The notes below the pieces were generated by a model. The model searched no databases. It was not told the DNA's origin and worked only from the letters and a program-made list of their open reading frames with translations. Made by a program: the position numbers and the translations under genes. From the NCBI GenBank assembly GCA_916048095.2, contig OU696593.1:2500001-2564000 (forward strand): a DNA stretch of 64,000 nucleotides. Reading direction: 5' to 3'. The stretch comes from Sacculina carcini. Its lineage: Eukaryota > Arthropoda > Thecostraca > Sacculinidae. Below, piece after piece: positions 12,910-23,819 of the stretch (positions within the stretch are counted from its first letter, which is position 1; every line of letters begins with the position of its first letter).

Positions 12910-13050
12910 GAAAACAGTGGCGACACCAAGGGGGGGGGGGGAATGGCTGAGCCCCCCCCCCACAAAAATTTGCCAAGCCCTCTTGACCTCCGCATAAAAA
13001 AATCCTCACCTCAACGAAAAAAATCACGTTTATACTACGCACAAAACACA
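12910..13050 (+). mobile_element. hAT-like terminus next to the LINE
   Basis: Begins CAGTGGCGACACCAAGG followed by G and C runs, the style of non-autonomous hAT ends. The right end is not seen. The LINE that starts near 13061 may have inserted into it. Confidence 0.3.
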
Positions 13051-13060
13051 GAATGAACAC

Positions 13061-13967
13061 TAAGGCTTCACAGGGCTCACTTCTTGGTCCTTTACTTTTC
13101 AACTTATACGTATCATCCCTTTGTCCTATTCTCCGCAGCTATCCAGTTTCATTTCACGTATACGCTGACGACATCCAAATTTATTTTCCTCTTTCTCCTC
13201 ATTCTTCAAATTTGGTCTCTATGCTGCTCACCCAGATTTCTTCTTGGGCTGCTTCACGTAAACTTGCTCTCAACCCTGACAAAACATAATATCTAGTCTT
13301 TCACCCTCCTCGAATTTCTCCTCACTCTATCAACCTTCCGCTAGCCAATCAAATGCGCAATTTGGGTGTCTTGTTCGATCCCAACCTTTCTTTCTCGACT
13401 CATTTCTCTCAGCTTATCCGCTCGTGCCGCTTTTTACTCCGACAATTTTACCCTATTCGTTCGTCGATTGATGTCTCATCCGCTAGTCTTCTGGTAAACT
13501 CATATATCTTTTCTAAGATCGACTATTGCAACTCGCTCTTCTTCCATCTTTCCTTGAAATCTATCCGCCAACTCCAAGCAGTGATCAACCTTGCTTGTCG
13601 GGTTGTACTGAGGCTTCCTCCGCGAACCCCTACTTCGGTGCATATCCGACAGCTCGGTTGGTTACCTGCTCTTTCTCGTATCCGCTATAAGGTATGTTGT
13701 CTGGTCTTCAAACTTATCCACTCTCCCTCTTCTCCTTCATATCTCCGTTCCCTATTGACTCTCAATAATCGCACTTCTTGTCACATTCCTGTGCCATTAG
13801 TCTGTCCTCCTGCTCTTAATCAATCCTCTTGGTCATCCAAATCTTTTTATTTCTCTGCTCCTCGTATCTATAACTCGCTTCCATCTTACCTTCACCACAA
13901 GTCTTCATTCCGATCGTTTTCTGCTGATCTTAATAAATATCTGCTCACTCGTTCTCTTGATGATTGA
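13061..13967 (+). pseudogene. LINE reverse transcriptase, partial
   Basis: Palm and thumb part of a non-LTR reverse transcriptase. The first block ends at 13289 and the second starts at 13353 in another frame; a stop and frame change lie between them, so the copy is dead. Endonuclease and finger regions are missing because of the 5' truncation. Confidence 0.8.
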
Positions 13968-14452
13968 ATGTATGATTTGTCTCTGGTTATATGCGTGTTG
14001 TTTGTGCTGATCGTCCTATGTTGTACACTCGTTGTTCTTGCTTGATAATTGTCTTTTTACTCACTGTGAATTATCTGTTTTCGTTGCTGCGTCCCGTTTT
14101 TGCATCTCTTGCATTCGTCGTTGTCTGGTCAGGCTTCGCCCTGCTACTGGTAACCGTGCAATTCCAGTACAACCAGATTCATGGTCGAGTAGTCGGCGAC
14201 TAAGCCGGCTCCCCCACTGTTCTGCAGTGAGGAGGGTGGCTAGACACCCGACAGGAAAAAAAACAAAACCTGTTTCAAGGGCGGATGAGCTATCTGATAG
14301 CCAACGGCCATCTAGCATGTTCCAGTTTGCAAACGTGTTTTCATTTTTCTATTTGTGCCTACTCCCTGCTCGCTGTGATGTTCCTGTCAGTTGTCTTTTT
14401 CGCGCCTGTGTGCGCTATATTAAATATATGTTGTTGTTGTTGTTGTTGTTAA
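13061..14452 (+). mobile_element. 5'-truncated LINE (L2/CR1-like)
   Basis: The copy begins inside the reverse transcriptase, at SQGSLLGPLLFNLYVS, and runs through the catalytic YADD box (near 13163), a W-LNPDKT motif (near 13275), the thumb region and a typical C-terminus (PRIYNSLPSYL...FRSFSADLNKYL) that ends at 13967. About 480 bases of 3' UTR follow and end in a TTG repeat (14432-14450), the kind of short simple tail common in L2/CR1 relatives. The reading frame is interrupted near 13290-13350. Confidence 0.85.
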
Positions 14453-14534
14453 TACAGTATAGTTGCATGGCGTTATGTGTTGAGCCATCTATCTGATGAT
14501 TTTTAGTAGAAGTAGTGGTGGGTATTATAAGTAA

Positions 14535-16073
14535 CTAGCATTAAAACCCGCCCGTCGTGCGGAACAATTCATAAAATGAAATATATATTCAATGCACAGA
14601 GTAAGCTCTGCCTATTGTAGTGTCAAACTTCACCCCTTGGGTGTCCGTCAACATTTACTCCTCTCTTTCGCCTTCGCCACTTGTTATTACTCCACGTGAA
14701 ATAAGAAGGAACTTGATGGTACATGAGTGTCTTGGCAAAGTCATCATGCTGACACAGCTCGAAAAACCCAGTCAGCGTCGTGTCTTTTGTTAAAGCTGTT
14801 TGTTCAGCAGTCTCATTGGTGAAGCTCACTCTCTGGCCGTTCTCAAGGTGAACAGCCAGCTGCTGTATTGCATGAAAGCGTTCGTGTATGGGAAAGCCGA
14901 ATATCCGCCACAAGGCCTCATTGGTACTCAAGTATCGACCAAGCTGATACTGAGTTACTTCATCGTGCGTCGTTTCATTTCCAAGGGCAAACATAGCCGA
15001 ACATATGTCATTACATCCTGAATCCTTTCATGCATGTAACGAGGACCACCTGTAAATGTTGCTGGTAATATACAGAGTTGACCAATATCGCTAGCCTGTC
15101 CGTCGTTATTAATGTGGTCTCTCAGGTGTATATATGAGTCAACTCTGAGCTCGTATGGTGAGTTTATGTACAGTAGTCTTTCTGCCTCTATCTTTGCGTA
15201 CATATCAACGGCGTACTGATGAAAGAGGTTTTGGCCCCTGTGTACAGCGTTAAAAGAGTTTTCTCGTACCATAAATTGATATGAATAAAAATCAATACAC
15301 GACACAGTTTTCGTACTGCCATGTTGTGGTATGCCAAAATGATAACCATCTTCTCCCGTAGGGAACAGAAGTGGGTACTGGAGGGCGTCATAGGAGCGAT
15401 GCGTCTCACAAACACGTTGTAATGTTGCATCGCGGGAGTGTAATACAATATCACGTTTTCCGTGCTGTTCGTCTCTCGAAATAACGGCAACTTCGCTACA
15501 CTCTGGACGATTGAATCGTCTGGCATTGTCGATATCGTCGTCGTTGTCCGTTGTTTTGACGAATTCCTTGTTCTACCATTCGGTGGTATTCACTGGTGTG
15601 GACATCTGGAATTTTTCGATTTATTTCAGATTTTAAATATTGAACTGGAAAAGTCCTCACAAATAATGCACGATATTTGGAATTTTTCAATTTAATTCAG
15701 ATTTTTAATATTGAACTGGAAGAGCCCTCACAAATAATGCACGATATTAGGAAGTTATAAATTTTTTTCAAAAGGCTCTTTTGTCAGCAATCCAATTTTC
15801 AATAGACTCCTTTGTTGTTAAACGCTGTGTTAAATCTATCAGTCGTCGATGAAAATGTCATGGTCTTGAATAAACGGTGATATCTTTTGCAATGTTGACA
15901 ATGCATATTTGAGAAATAAATCATCTTGTAGACGACAAAATTTCCAATCTGTGGATATGAAAAACTATAAATTCTGTTGAGCAGTTTTCCTCAAGCCCGT
16001 GGCATAAAATCACCAAAATGTGAAAAAATCGTTTGTGCACACACACACAGAATAACGTTTTTATTATTATAGA
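14535..16073 (-). mobile_element. Helitron with both termini and a Rep remnant
   Basis: On the minus strand the element starts with TC (TCTATAATAATAAAAACG) and ends with CTAG. A near-palindrome CCGCACGACGGGCGG able to form a hairpin lies 9 bases before CTAG. It sits between A and T with no target duplication. These are the hallmarks of a Helitron. Inside lie parts of a Rep protein. The same terminal hairpin and CTAG recur in all the Helitron units from 28744 on, so this copy shows which transposase family mobilises them. Confidence 0.9.
14623..15600 (-). pseudogene. Helitron Rep (Helitron_like_N) remnant
   Basis: Minus-strand frames read LFHQYAVDMYAKIEAERL, then FTGGPRYMHERIQDVMTYV, both hallmarks of the Helitron N-terminal Rep region. 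A second block follows with YLSTNEALWRIFGFPIHER, LAVHLENGQRV and a FFELCQHDDFAKTLMY segment, which in whole Helitron proteins lies well downstream, beyond the HUH endonuclease and before the helicase. The HUH and catalytic tyrosine part is missing between the two blocks, and the Pif1-like helicase is absent. The gene cannot act; the copy would depend on a Rep made elsewhere. Confidence 0.85.
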
Positions 16074-16232
16074 TTACTGGGGATCTAGTACAATATTGCC
16101 CTATGAACATATTAGCCACAACCGCTTGTATACTCCCATACTCTGCACTAGGGCAATATGTTCACCTCGGCCAGTGTAGTGTCAAAGGCGTACCAAGTGC
16201 GGTGGTGCGACTGCGTCTTGTGGCCAATATGT

Positions 16233-16428
16233 TGTAGCCAGTGCGCATAGATAGCAGCTGTTTTATATTAATTATGTGTGGACTAATCATGACGCGCTGG
16301 ATACGTTGATTATTTTCATTGTCATTTTTCTCTTCACGAATACATCACTCGTGTCCTGACCAGTGAGGTGTGCGTTATTTTCCGCTGGGTAAAAGTATTT
16401 GGCACTTACAGCTTTTTGGTCCTCTACA
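16233..16428 (+). repeat. 5' LTR of element B
   Basis: 196 bases, TGTAG...CTACA, almost identical to 20529-20724. Confidence 0.95.
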
Positions 16429-16455
16429 GTGGTGACCCCGAATTAGCTTCCTGAA

Positions 16456-17280
16456 ATGGAGAGTAAATGTTCTGAACCATGTTCTGCATCCCAGTCTTCG
16501 GGCGTCAGGGTTGAACTCCCCGCCTTTGACGATATTGATGTCGACACTTGGATTGCCATGTGCGACAATCTTTTAGAGGACGCAGGAATTACTGTTCAAA
16601 GCACGATGATGCGGAAGGTGCTCGCGAAATTACCGCCATCACAATTTCGCATTGTAAAGGACCTGGCCACTGCGAGGCCTCTTCCCGGTGACTGTTACAC
16701 ACAGTTGTGTAACCGCCTGCGTCGGCGTCTGCAGCTCACTTCAGCCGAGCGCTTGAGAAGGCTGCTGAGCATTCCGGGTGAGTTGGGTTCTCGCAAGCCT
16801 TCGCAGCTGTATGGCGACCTGGAGGCGCTGTATCCTAGCGACACCGGTCATGAGATCATTGTTGAATCTTTCCTTGCCCGGATGCCCGCAGCGCTGCAAC
16901 TAATTTGCAGGGAGTGGCTTCAGACCATGCCATTAGTGGAGGTAGCCGTGCGAGCGGATGCTCACTATCAGCCGGCACAAGTGGTGGCAGCGGCTTCCGG
17001 ACGGCGCGTCGCAGAGGTCCCTTCACCAGCAAGGGCAGAGTCATCAGGCGAGGAGGAATCAGCGACGGTTTCGGCGGCGCACAATCACAAAAACTGGTCG
17101 TCAGCATCCGCCCGGGGAGTGACGAGGAGGCATCCGGCGCAGCCTTCGTCAGAATCCGGCTCCTTCGTCAGTCGCTGGTGCAAATTTCATCGGCAGTGGG
17201 GTCCAGCGGCTCGCAGATGCACCGGTTCGTGCTCGTCCCGAGCGGACATGTCGGGAAACGCGCCCGGCAGCCGGCAGTAG
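16456..17280 (+). CDS. gag-like protein of LTR element B
   Basis: A 274-residue open frame that starts 28 bases after the 5' LTR. The region from about residue 20 to 175 (LPAFDDIDVDTWIAMCDNLL and on) is laid out like the retrotransposon gag of Gypsy elements, and the C-terminal part is basic and serine-rich. A CCHC zinc knuckle is not clear: the cysteines and histidines near the end (WCKFHRQWGPAARRC) resemble the CxxH form seen in some Gypsy gags. The protease frame overlaps its second half. Confidence 0.75.
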   Translation: MESKCSEPCSASQSSGVRVELPAFDDIDVDTWIAMCDNLLEDAGITVQSTMMRKVLAKLPPSQFRIVKDLATARPLPGDCYTQLCNRLRRRLQLTSAERLRRLLSIPGELGSRKPSQLYGDLEALYPSDTGHEIIVESFLARMPAALQLICREWLQTMPLVEVAVRADAHYQPAQVVAAASGRRVAEVPSPARAESSGEEESATVSAAHNHKNWSSASARGVTRRHPAQPSSESGSFVSRWCKFHRQWGPAARRCTGSCSSRADMSGNAPGSRQ

Positions 17281-17957
17281 TGGCGCTGACCGGCTGCAGT
17301 CCAGAGTGTCACCTGCTTCACGTCGTAGATCATAGGGGGCGGCGCTACCTCGTCGACAGCGGCAGTGAGGTATCTCTGTTGCCAGCTTCGAAGAATCACA
17401 CCACACCGCTCAACAGACCACTGCTCCGCGCGGCCAATGGGTCCAGAATTGATGTCTTTCAAGCAGATTTACCAAATGACGTCGACCTTGGCCTGGGTCG
17501 ATCGTACAATTTCAAGTTCATTGTGGCAGCCGTTCCGTCACCCATACTCGGCGCAGATTTTCTGAGGGAATTCGGCCTGGTGCTGGACATGCGCAACAGA
17601 CGCCTCATTGACAGCGTTACGCATTTGTCAACACACGCCGGGAGTCTGACGAACCGACTACATCCCGCGCTGGCGCACGTTAGTAACGTTCAGGAGCTGG
17701 AAGCAGATGGTACCGGTTTCTCCGACGTACGATCGTCGGTCGAGTTTCGTCGTCTCTGTGCACCTCCTACCGGATTCTCAGTCATCAGAACGCCGGGAGT
17801 GGAACACCGAATTGAGACGCGGAGTGCTCCGGTGTACTCGCGGCCGCGGCGACTAATGCCCGGCAAGCTGACAGCGGCAAAGTGAGAGCTGAACGAGCTT
17901 CTAGAGCGTGGCATTGTCGTTCCTTCGTCTTCGCCATGGGCCAGCCCTATTCATCTG

Positions 17958-20429
17958 GTGCCGAAGGATGGTGGCAAAGCTTATCGAATGGTGGGATGCT
18001 ACGAACGACTGAACGCGGTTACAACACCGGACAGGTACCCTATCCCGCATATTCAAGGATTTGCCGACCTTTTGGGCGGATCGCAAGTGTTCAGCAAGCT
18101 GGATCTCGCTCGAGCATACGCGCAAATTCCGGTGGCGAAACGGGATCAGCCGAAGACGGCGATTACGACACCACTCGGTCTGTACCATTACACGCGCATG
18201 CCTTTTGGTCTCTGTAATGCGGCGCAGACGTTTCAGCGATTAATGGATTCGGTGTTGCGAGGAATGCCAAGAGTTTACGCGTATATAGACGACATTCTGG
18301 TGTATTCACCTGATGCAGCGACACACCGCAATGACCTCGTCGAACTTTTCAGGAGACTCTCCAAGGCCGGACTGGTAGTCAAACCCGACAAATGCATGTT
18401 TGGCCGACGAAGGCTGCAGTTCCTCGGGCTGGAGATATCGTCTGACGGATTACGTCCCCTCCCAGACCGAGTGGTTGACCTCGGCGCCATGCGGCAACCA
18501 CAAAACGCCACAGAGTGCCGTCGTTTCGTAGGCATGGTAAATTTTTTTCACCGGTTCGTGCCAGGGTTGGCCGCGAAACTGCACCCGCTGCAAGCGGCGA
18601 TTCACGGGGCTGGTCGGAAGTTCGTGTGGGGCTCCGCACAAGCGATCGCCTTCGACGAGGTTAAATCAGCACTCGCCTCCGCCACGCAGTTGTCCTATCC
18701 GCGGGAGAACACTCCTACGCAGGTGGTCTCGGATGCTTCGAGCACAGCAGTCGGAGCGGTCATCCAGCAATACCAGGACGGCAGGTGGGTCCTACTGGCA
18801 TATCACTCTCGAGCCTTGTCGCCCTCACAAGTGAAATGGAGCACAGGCGACAAGGAGCTGTACGCTATATTCAGTGCTGTCAAACGTTACAGGCACTTGC
18901 TCGAAGGACGCCCCGACCTCAGCCTGCTTACCGACCATAAACCTCTCGTTTTTGCATTCACCAGCTCCACAGAAAAGTCACCACGGGTGCAGCGCCAATT
19001 GGCATATATAAGCGAATTTACGACGGATGTCAGGCGCGTGCCAGGAGTCAAGAATGCCGCCGCCGACTATCTCAGCCGATCTTTCAACGTATCCCAATCG
19101 ACATTCGCGATGGGCGGGCAGAGTATCGACCTGAAGAGGTTAGCTCGTGCGCAGGTAGACGATCCTGAAGTGGCGACGCTGGTGAAGAGTCCATCTCTGC
19201 TGGTCGAGAGACGTTCGGTTGATGACGTTCCCTCCGGCCTTCTTGTCTCCACCTCGACTGGTATTGATCGACCGTTGGTGCCAGGCAGCATGCAGCGGCA
19301 GGTATTTGACGCATCCCACAAGCTGCATCATCCAAGCGCAAGGGCTACTCGTAAGTTGATTTCGGAGAGGTACGTCTTCCAGCGGCTTTCGTCCAGAACG
19401 GCGGAGTGGGCGAAATCGTGTGTAGAATGCCAGCGGTGCAGGGTCGCACGCCATCAACACACGCCGCTCAGTCGCCACCCGCTACCGACCAGCAGGTTCG
19501 AGGCACTCCACGTGGACATTGTGGGGCCATTACCGGAGGTGAGAGGCTTTAAGTACTTATTCACAATAATCGATCGCTTCACGCGCTACCCCGAGGCTGT
19601 ACCACTGCGTGACATCACGGCGTCAAGTTGCGCCCAAGCGCTTCTCGGGTGGATATCGCGGTTCGGTCTTTGTTTGGGTATAACGTCCGATAGAGGCGCG
19701 CAGTTTGTTTCAGACCTCTGGAAGGAGCTGTGGACGATGCTCGGCGTACAGTTGTCGACCACGTGTGCGTACATGCCTCAGCAGAATGGCATCGTTGAGC
19801 GCATGCACCGGCAGTTGAAGGCGTCCCTCATGGCCGCCTTGAGAGACAACAACGATTGGCCATCAACGTTGCCGGTAGTGCTGATGGGTCTCCGAGCCGC
19901 TCACAAGCCAGATCTTGGTTCATCGCCGGCAGAGCTGGTGTTTGGTGAGCCGTTTCGTCTGCCGGGACAGTTTTTCACGCAGTCGGCGCTTCATCCTGCC
20001 ACTGAAACCACTCGTCATCTGGCCACCACGATGTCTCGTCTGCGTCCGGTTCCCACGGCTTGGCACAACCGCTACGAGTATCACCGACCTTTCGTTTCTC
20101 CCGCGCTGAAGGAGGCGTCACACGTGTTCGTGCGAGTCGATGCTCATCAACCTCCATTGACGCCGCCATACCAGGCCCCGTTTGCAGTGGTCAGTCGAGG
20201 CGAAAAGGCTTTCGTGGTGGATCGCGGTGGCCGCAGAGACACGGTGGCCGTCGACAGGCTCAAGCCGGCGTATTTAGAGAGGTCGGACGGTGCAGGGCAG
20301 GCGCGACTGTCTTCCCCGGAACGACAGCGAACGCCGGCAGCACCAGCGAAGACAGGTGACGTTCCAGCAAGACACATTGCGCGGTCTCGCCGAAGCAGGC
20401 CTGTGAGGCCTCCAATACGCTTTCGTTGA
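17958..20429 (+). CDS. pol of LTR element B: reverse transcriptase, RNase H, integrase
   Basis: An 823-residue open frame. It runs through the reverse transcriptase (FSKLDLARAYAQIPV near residue 45; the YIDDILVYS catalytic box near 110), RNase H (TDHKPLVFAF near 335), the HHCC zinc finger of the integrase (HKLHHPSA...CVECQRC, about 455-500), the DDE integrase core (HVDIVGPLP near 520; ITSDRGAQF near 575; GIVERMHRQLK near 615) and a C-terminal chromatin-side region. The layout is that of Ty3/Gypsy pol. The first part of the reverse transcriptase lies upstream of this frame. Confidence 0.9.
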   Translation: MPKDGGKAYRMVGCYERLNAVTTPDRYPIPHIQGFADLLGGSQVFSKLDLARAYAQIPVAKRDQPKTAITTPLGLYHYTRMPFGLCNAAQTFQRLMDSVLRGMPRVYAYIDDILVYSPDAATHRNDLVELFRRLSKAGLVVKPDKCMFGRRRLQFLGLEISSDGLRPLPDRVVDLGAMRQPQNATECRRFVGMVNFFHRFVPGLAAKLHPLQAAIHGAGRKFVWGSAQAIAFDEVKSALASATQLSYPRENTPTQVVSDASSTAVGAVIQQYQDGRWVLLAYHSRALSPSQVKWSTGDKELYAIFSAVKRYRHLLEGRPDLSLLTDHKPLVFAFTSSTEKSPRVQRQLAYISEFTTDVRRVPGVKNAAADYLSRSFNVSQSTFAMGGQSIDLKRLARAQVDDPEVATLVKSPSLLVERRSVDDVPSGLLVSTSTGIDRPLVPGSMQRQVFDASHKLHHPSARATRKLISERYVFQRLSSRTAEWAKSCVECQRCRVARHQHTPLSRHPLPTSRFEALHVDIVGPLPEVRGFKYLFTIIDRFTRYPEAVPLRDITASSCAQALLGWISRFGLCLGITSDRGAQFVSDLWKELWTMLGVQLSTTCAYMPQQNGIVERMHRQLKASLMAALRDNNDWPSTLPVVLMGLRAAHKPDLGSSPAELVFGEPFRLPGQFFTQSALHPATETTRHLATTMSRLRPVPTAWHNRYEYHRPFVSPALKEASHVFVRVDAHQPPLTPPYQAPFAVVSRGEKAFVVDRGGRRDTVAVDRLKPAYLERSDGAGQARLSSPERQRTPAAPAKTGDVPARHIARSRRSRPVRPPIRFR

Positions 20430-20528
20430 TGTGCATTGTTAATTGTGTGCGTTGAGTGTATTCTTTACCTGCGTTTTGTTGCGTTTTGTACCGCTTGTTT
20501 TATCGTTGCATTGCACCTGGAGGGGGGC

Positions 20529-20724
20529 TGTAGCCAGTGCGCATAGATAGCAGCTGTTTTATATTAATTATGTGTGGATTAATCATGGCGCGCTGGATAC
20601 GTTGATTATTTTCATTGTCATTTTTCTCTTCACGAATACATCACTCGTGTCCTGACCAGTGAGGTGTGCGTTATTTTCCGCTGGGTAAAAGTATTTGGCA
20701 CTTACAGCTTTTTGGTCCTCTACA
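20529..20724 (+). repeat. 3' LTR of element B
   Basis: 196 bases, two differences from the 5' LTR. It is preceded by a polypurine tract. Confidence 0.95.
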
Positions 20725-21125
20725 ATGGTCACTTTTCACCATAGCATACTTTCAGTGGTCTTCAACACAAGACACGAGTTTATACACAACAGGTAGCTAG
20801 CACCTTACATACTGTGCGGTTATTGGCGAGGCTCAGTAATATAACTTGACTTAACCTGGCCTGACCTGACCTAACCTAGCCAATAACCGCACAGGATGTT
20901 GAGTGCTAGCTACTTGTTGTATAAAAACTCGTGCGTTGCGTTGAAAACCACTGAGATATCGCTATGGTTAAAAGTGAACTTATTGGCCACAAACCGCAGT
21001 CGCACTCTCGCACTTCTTACGCCTTTGACACTACGCTGGCCGAGGTGAACATGATGCCCTATTGCAGAGTATGGGAGTACTCGGGTATTTGTGGCTAATA
21101 CGTAGGGCAATATTGTAGTACTCCC

Positions 21126-21486
21126 AAAATATATAGGGAGGACGAGAGTTTGAAAAGTAAACATTTTAGTCACGAAGATAAAAACAAATAAATGAAGGAG
21201 CGAAAATAACCTATGAATCAAATAGCATTATCAAATCAAAAGAATTAATAAAAGTGTATATTTGCAGCAGACTGATTAAGATAATATAGTAAACGCCTAA
21301 TAAAAATGATAAAATGAAAAATGAATAAATAAATGAAACTGTAAGGTCAAACGATATGAAAATGTTTTGAATTCCCCAATAAAATCTCAAATACAAATCA
21401 GAGAAGGTATAGATGACAAAAAAACCATGTGTATACACGTAAAAAATTCACGTGCATACACAAGAAAAATTAACGTACATACACAT

Positions 21487-21529
<43 letters not shown>

Positions 21530-21674
21530 CATACTGTGGAGATGCTTGCCAAGGGTTAGACCTCACACTGAGAAATAGAGACTCGGCCACGAATAGTCTA
21601 TTTGCAACACACACACAAAATCGAGACAAGTTTACCGTGTGGCGGTCAAGACAGGGGACCATACTAAGTCGGCG
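21126..21674. other. no gene; contains a (CA)n tract
   Basis: AT-rich DNA with a CA microsatellite at about 21484-21525. No gene or element end was recognised. Confidence 0.6.
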
Positions 21675-21860
21675 TGCCCGCGTCGGTGCGCGGGAATCGC
21701 ACCATCACTTACATCATACTTAACACAATAATGAAATATAAAATCATAAAGCATGGGAACGTGTTCAAGATAACTAATTTGATGAAAAAACTAAATTCAA
21801 GTGTTTACAAATAAATTGACAATATGCAATTGGTGTGGCGAATGCCTTGAGCTTGCTACA
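21675..21860 (-). repeat. 3' LTR of element C
   Basis: Matches 23612-23798. On the minus strand it starts TGTAGCAAGC. Confidence 0.88.
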
Positions 21861-23611
21861 TCACCTCCCCCCTATCTGTAGCGCGCGGGGCGGCGGATGA
21901 TTCGACCGTGACGAGTGCGCTGGAATTCCACAGGTGCTGCGCGTGATTCTTGATTGTTCCGGTTCGGCCGTGGGCTGTGGTTCCGCACGGTCAGTGTGCC
22001 CGGGAGAAGCAACGTGCCGAAACGTCTTGAATGCTGCTGCGGCGAAATTTGCCGCACCATCGGCCTCTCATTGAAGTTGACTCTGCGACCCGGTGGAGTC
22101 GACCTTGGTTGATCGCCGCGTAGTGTTGATTGAGGAGACAGTGATATCGGTGCTGCGCATTGAGCCGGCCGTATAGATAGCGCGGCTGTTAACGGTCGGA
22201 AGACATCTCGTTGCCTGGTTTGATTCGCGGCGAGCGATGTTGAGGCGCCGGACGGATCAGTCAGCTCTGTATGGGCCGGAATGCACCTGTCGATGGTGAC
22301 TGTTTTTTGGCAGCCGTTGACCACGTCCAACGTCTTGTCGTCACGCCGCACAACTATTAAGGGGCCCTGGTACACATGATCCAGTCCAGTGCGTGCTTCA
22401 GCGCGCACAATCACATGCGTGCAGGAACGAAGAGCCGGTGGGACATACGAAGCCGTGGCTTGCACTCGAACGGGTGTTGGTCGCAGATGGCGCATGATGT
22501 CGCTCAGGCGTTCGCAGAATGTCGCAGGCGAGAGCCTGGCTGATGCAGTAGGAATGACAAACTGACCCGGCAGACGAAGAGGCTCCCCTGTGACCAGCAT
22601 CGTGTTGGAACAGCCGATGTCCTCCTTTACCGCGGCGCGAATCCCGAGGAGAACCAAAGGGAGCCGCTCTGTCCACCTCTGGCCGGTGCATGACGCCCGC
22701 AAGCTGGCCTTCAACTGCCTGTGGAAACGCTCCACCAGACCGTTGCATTGTGGGTGATAGGTGGTCGTTCACCTCTTGGTGGTGCCGAGCAACGCCATGA
22801 GTCCAGACCAGAGGCGCGATTCGAGCTGCGGACCTTGGTCACTGACGATCGATTCTGGAGCTCCAAAGCGTGCGACCCAGTGCTGTAGAACCGCTTTGGC
22901 GACGTCTTCTGCCGTTTTGCGGGTCATCGGGATGGCCTCCTCCCACCGAGTGACCCTGTCAACAATCGTCAGAATGAATATGTGGTTGTCCGAGAGCGGA
23001 AGCGGTCCTACGATGTCAAACTGTAGATTAGTAAATCTACTTGACGGCGGTTTGAAGGTAGCCGTTGGCGAGCGGGTGTGTCTGGTGATTTTGCTGCGCT
23101 AACATTGTACACAGGCGCGAACCCAGGTTTTCACGTCCTGTCGCAGACTCTGCCAGACAAAACGGTCGCTTCTGACTGGCCGTCACGCCAGGATGAGACA
23201 GGTTGTGAACCAAGGAGAAGAACGGTCGCCTCAGTGCAGGTGGCAGAACAGGCCGGCTTCGGCCGGTGAAGAAGTCACACCACAAGCTCCGTCCACAACT
23301 CAGCGGCACCTGTCGGAGCTGGAGCGAATGGGCGCTGCTGTTCACCTGTTGTTGTGTGTCCGTGTCGTTCTGCTGCGCCTTGGCTATGGAAGCAAATTCG
23401 TCAAACTGCGGCACCGACGACGTGAGCATGTTGACGGTGCGCGACAGGGTGTCGGCCACCACGTTTTGCTCGCCAGGCATGTGGCGCACGTCAGTGGTGA
23501 ATTGTGAAATTAAATCCAGGTGCCGGACTTCTCGTGGTATGTGTCTGAGCCGGAACCGACGGCGGCTGTGAGCGGCTTGTGATCAGTGAAAATCATGCCG
23601 GCCCTCCAGTG

Positions 23612-23798
23612 TGCCCGCGTCGGCGCGCGGGAATCGCACCATCACGTACATCATATTTAACACAATAATAAAATATAAAATCATAAAGCATGGGAACGCG
23701 TTCAAGATAACTAATTTGATGAAAAAAACTAAATTCAAGTGTTTACAAATATATTGACAATATGCACTTGGTGTGTCGAATGCGATGAGCTTGCTACA
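23612..23798 (-). repeat. 5' LTR of element C
   Basis: Matches 21675-21860 along its whole length. Confidence 0.88.
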
Positions 23799-23819
23799 AT
23801 ACACACTAACGTATACACA

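Larger units (their letters stand above)
16233..20724 (+). mobile_element. LTR retrotransposon B (Ty3/Gypsy), nearly whole
   Basis: Two 196-base LTRs start TGTAG and end CTACA and differ at only about two positions, so the insertion is young. Parts: gag (16456-17280), aspartic protease in an overlapping frame (LVDSGSEVSLLPA, near 17350), and pol with reverse transcriptase, RNase H and integrase (17958-20429). A G-rich polypurine tract (AGGGGGGC) precedes the 3' LTR. The overlap of gag and the protease frame suits the frameshift such families use. The element looks close to whole, with at most about one or two breaks. It lies in the arm of a palindromic element. Confidence 0.95.
16079..21125. 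mobile_element. palindromic foldback element, split by LTR element B
   Basis: The left arm (16079-16232, continuing 20725-20845) and the right arm (about 20870-21125) are inverted copies of each other over roughly 260 bases. Both ends carry ACAATATTGCCCTA, and the loop holds short AACCT-type repeats. LTR element B interrupts the left arm, and the uninterrupted right arm shows the empty site. A half copy lies at 2364-2487. No transposase is seen. The class is unknown; a large MITE or foldback element is the best description. Confidence 0.8.
21675..23798 (-). mobile_element. LTR retrotransposon C (Ty3/Gypsy), broken, compact
   Basis: On the minus strand, LTRs of about 187 bases start TGTAGCAAGC and end GCGGGCA. 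A polypurine tract (GGGGGGAGGTGA) lies before the 3' LTR. Between the LTRs only the last part of pol is found: the RNase H end (DHKPLTAAV next to the 5' LTR, then a MPGEQNVVADTLSR segment), the integrase zinc-finger start, and the C-terminal part of the integrase (MERFHRQLKASL). It is a fossil with several breaks. The LTRs differ at roughly 5 percent of positions. Confidence 0.88.

Noticed and set aside
20840-20885. Telomere-like AACCT repeats
   Set aside because: Short, irregular (TTAACCTGGCCTGACC) and located in the loop of the palindromic element.
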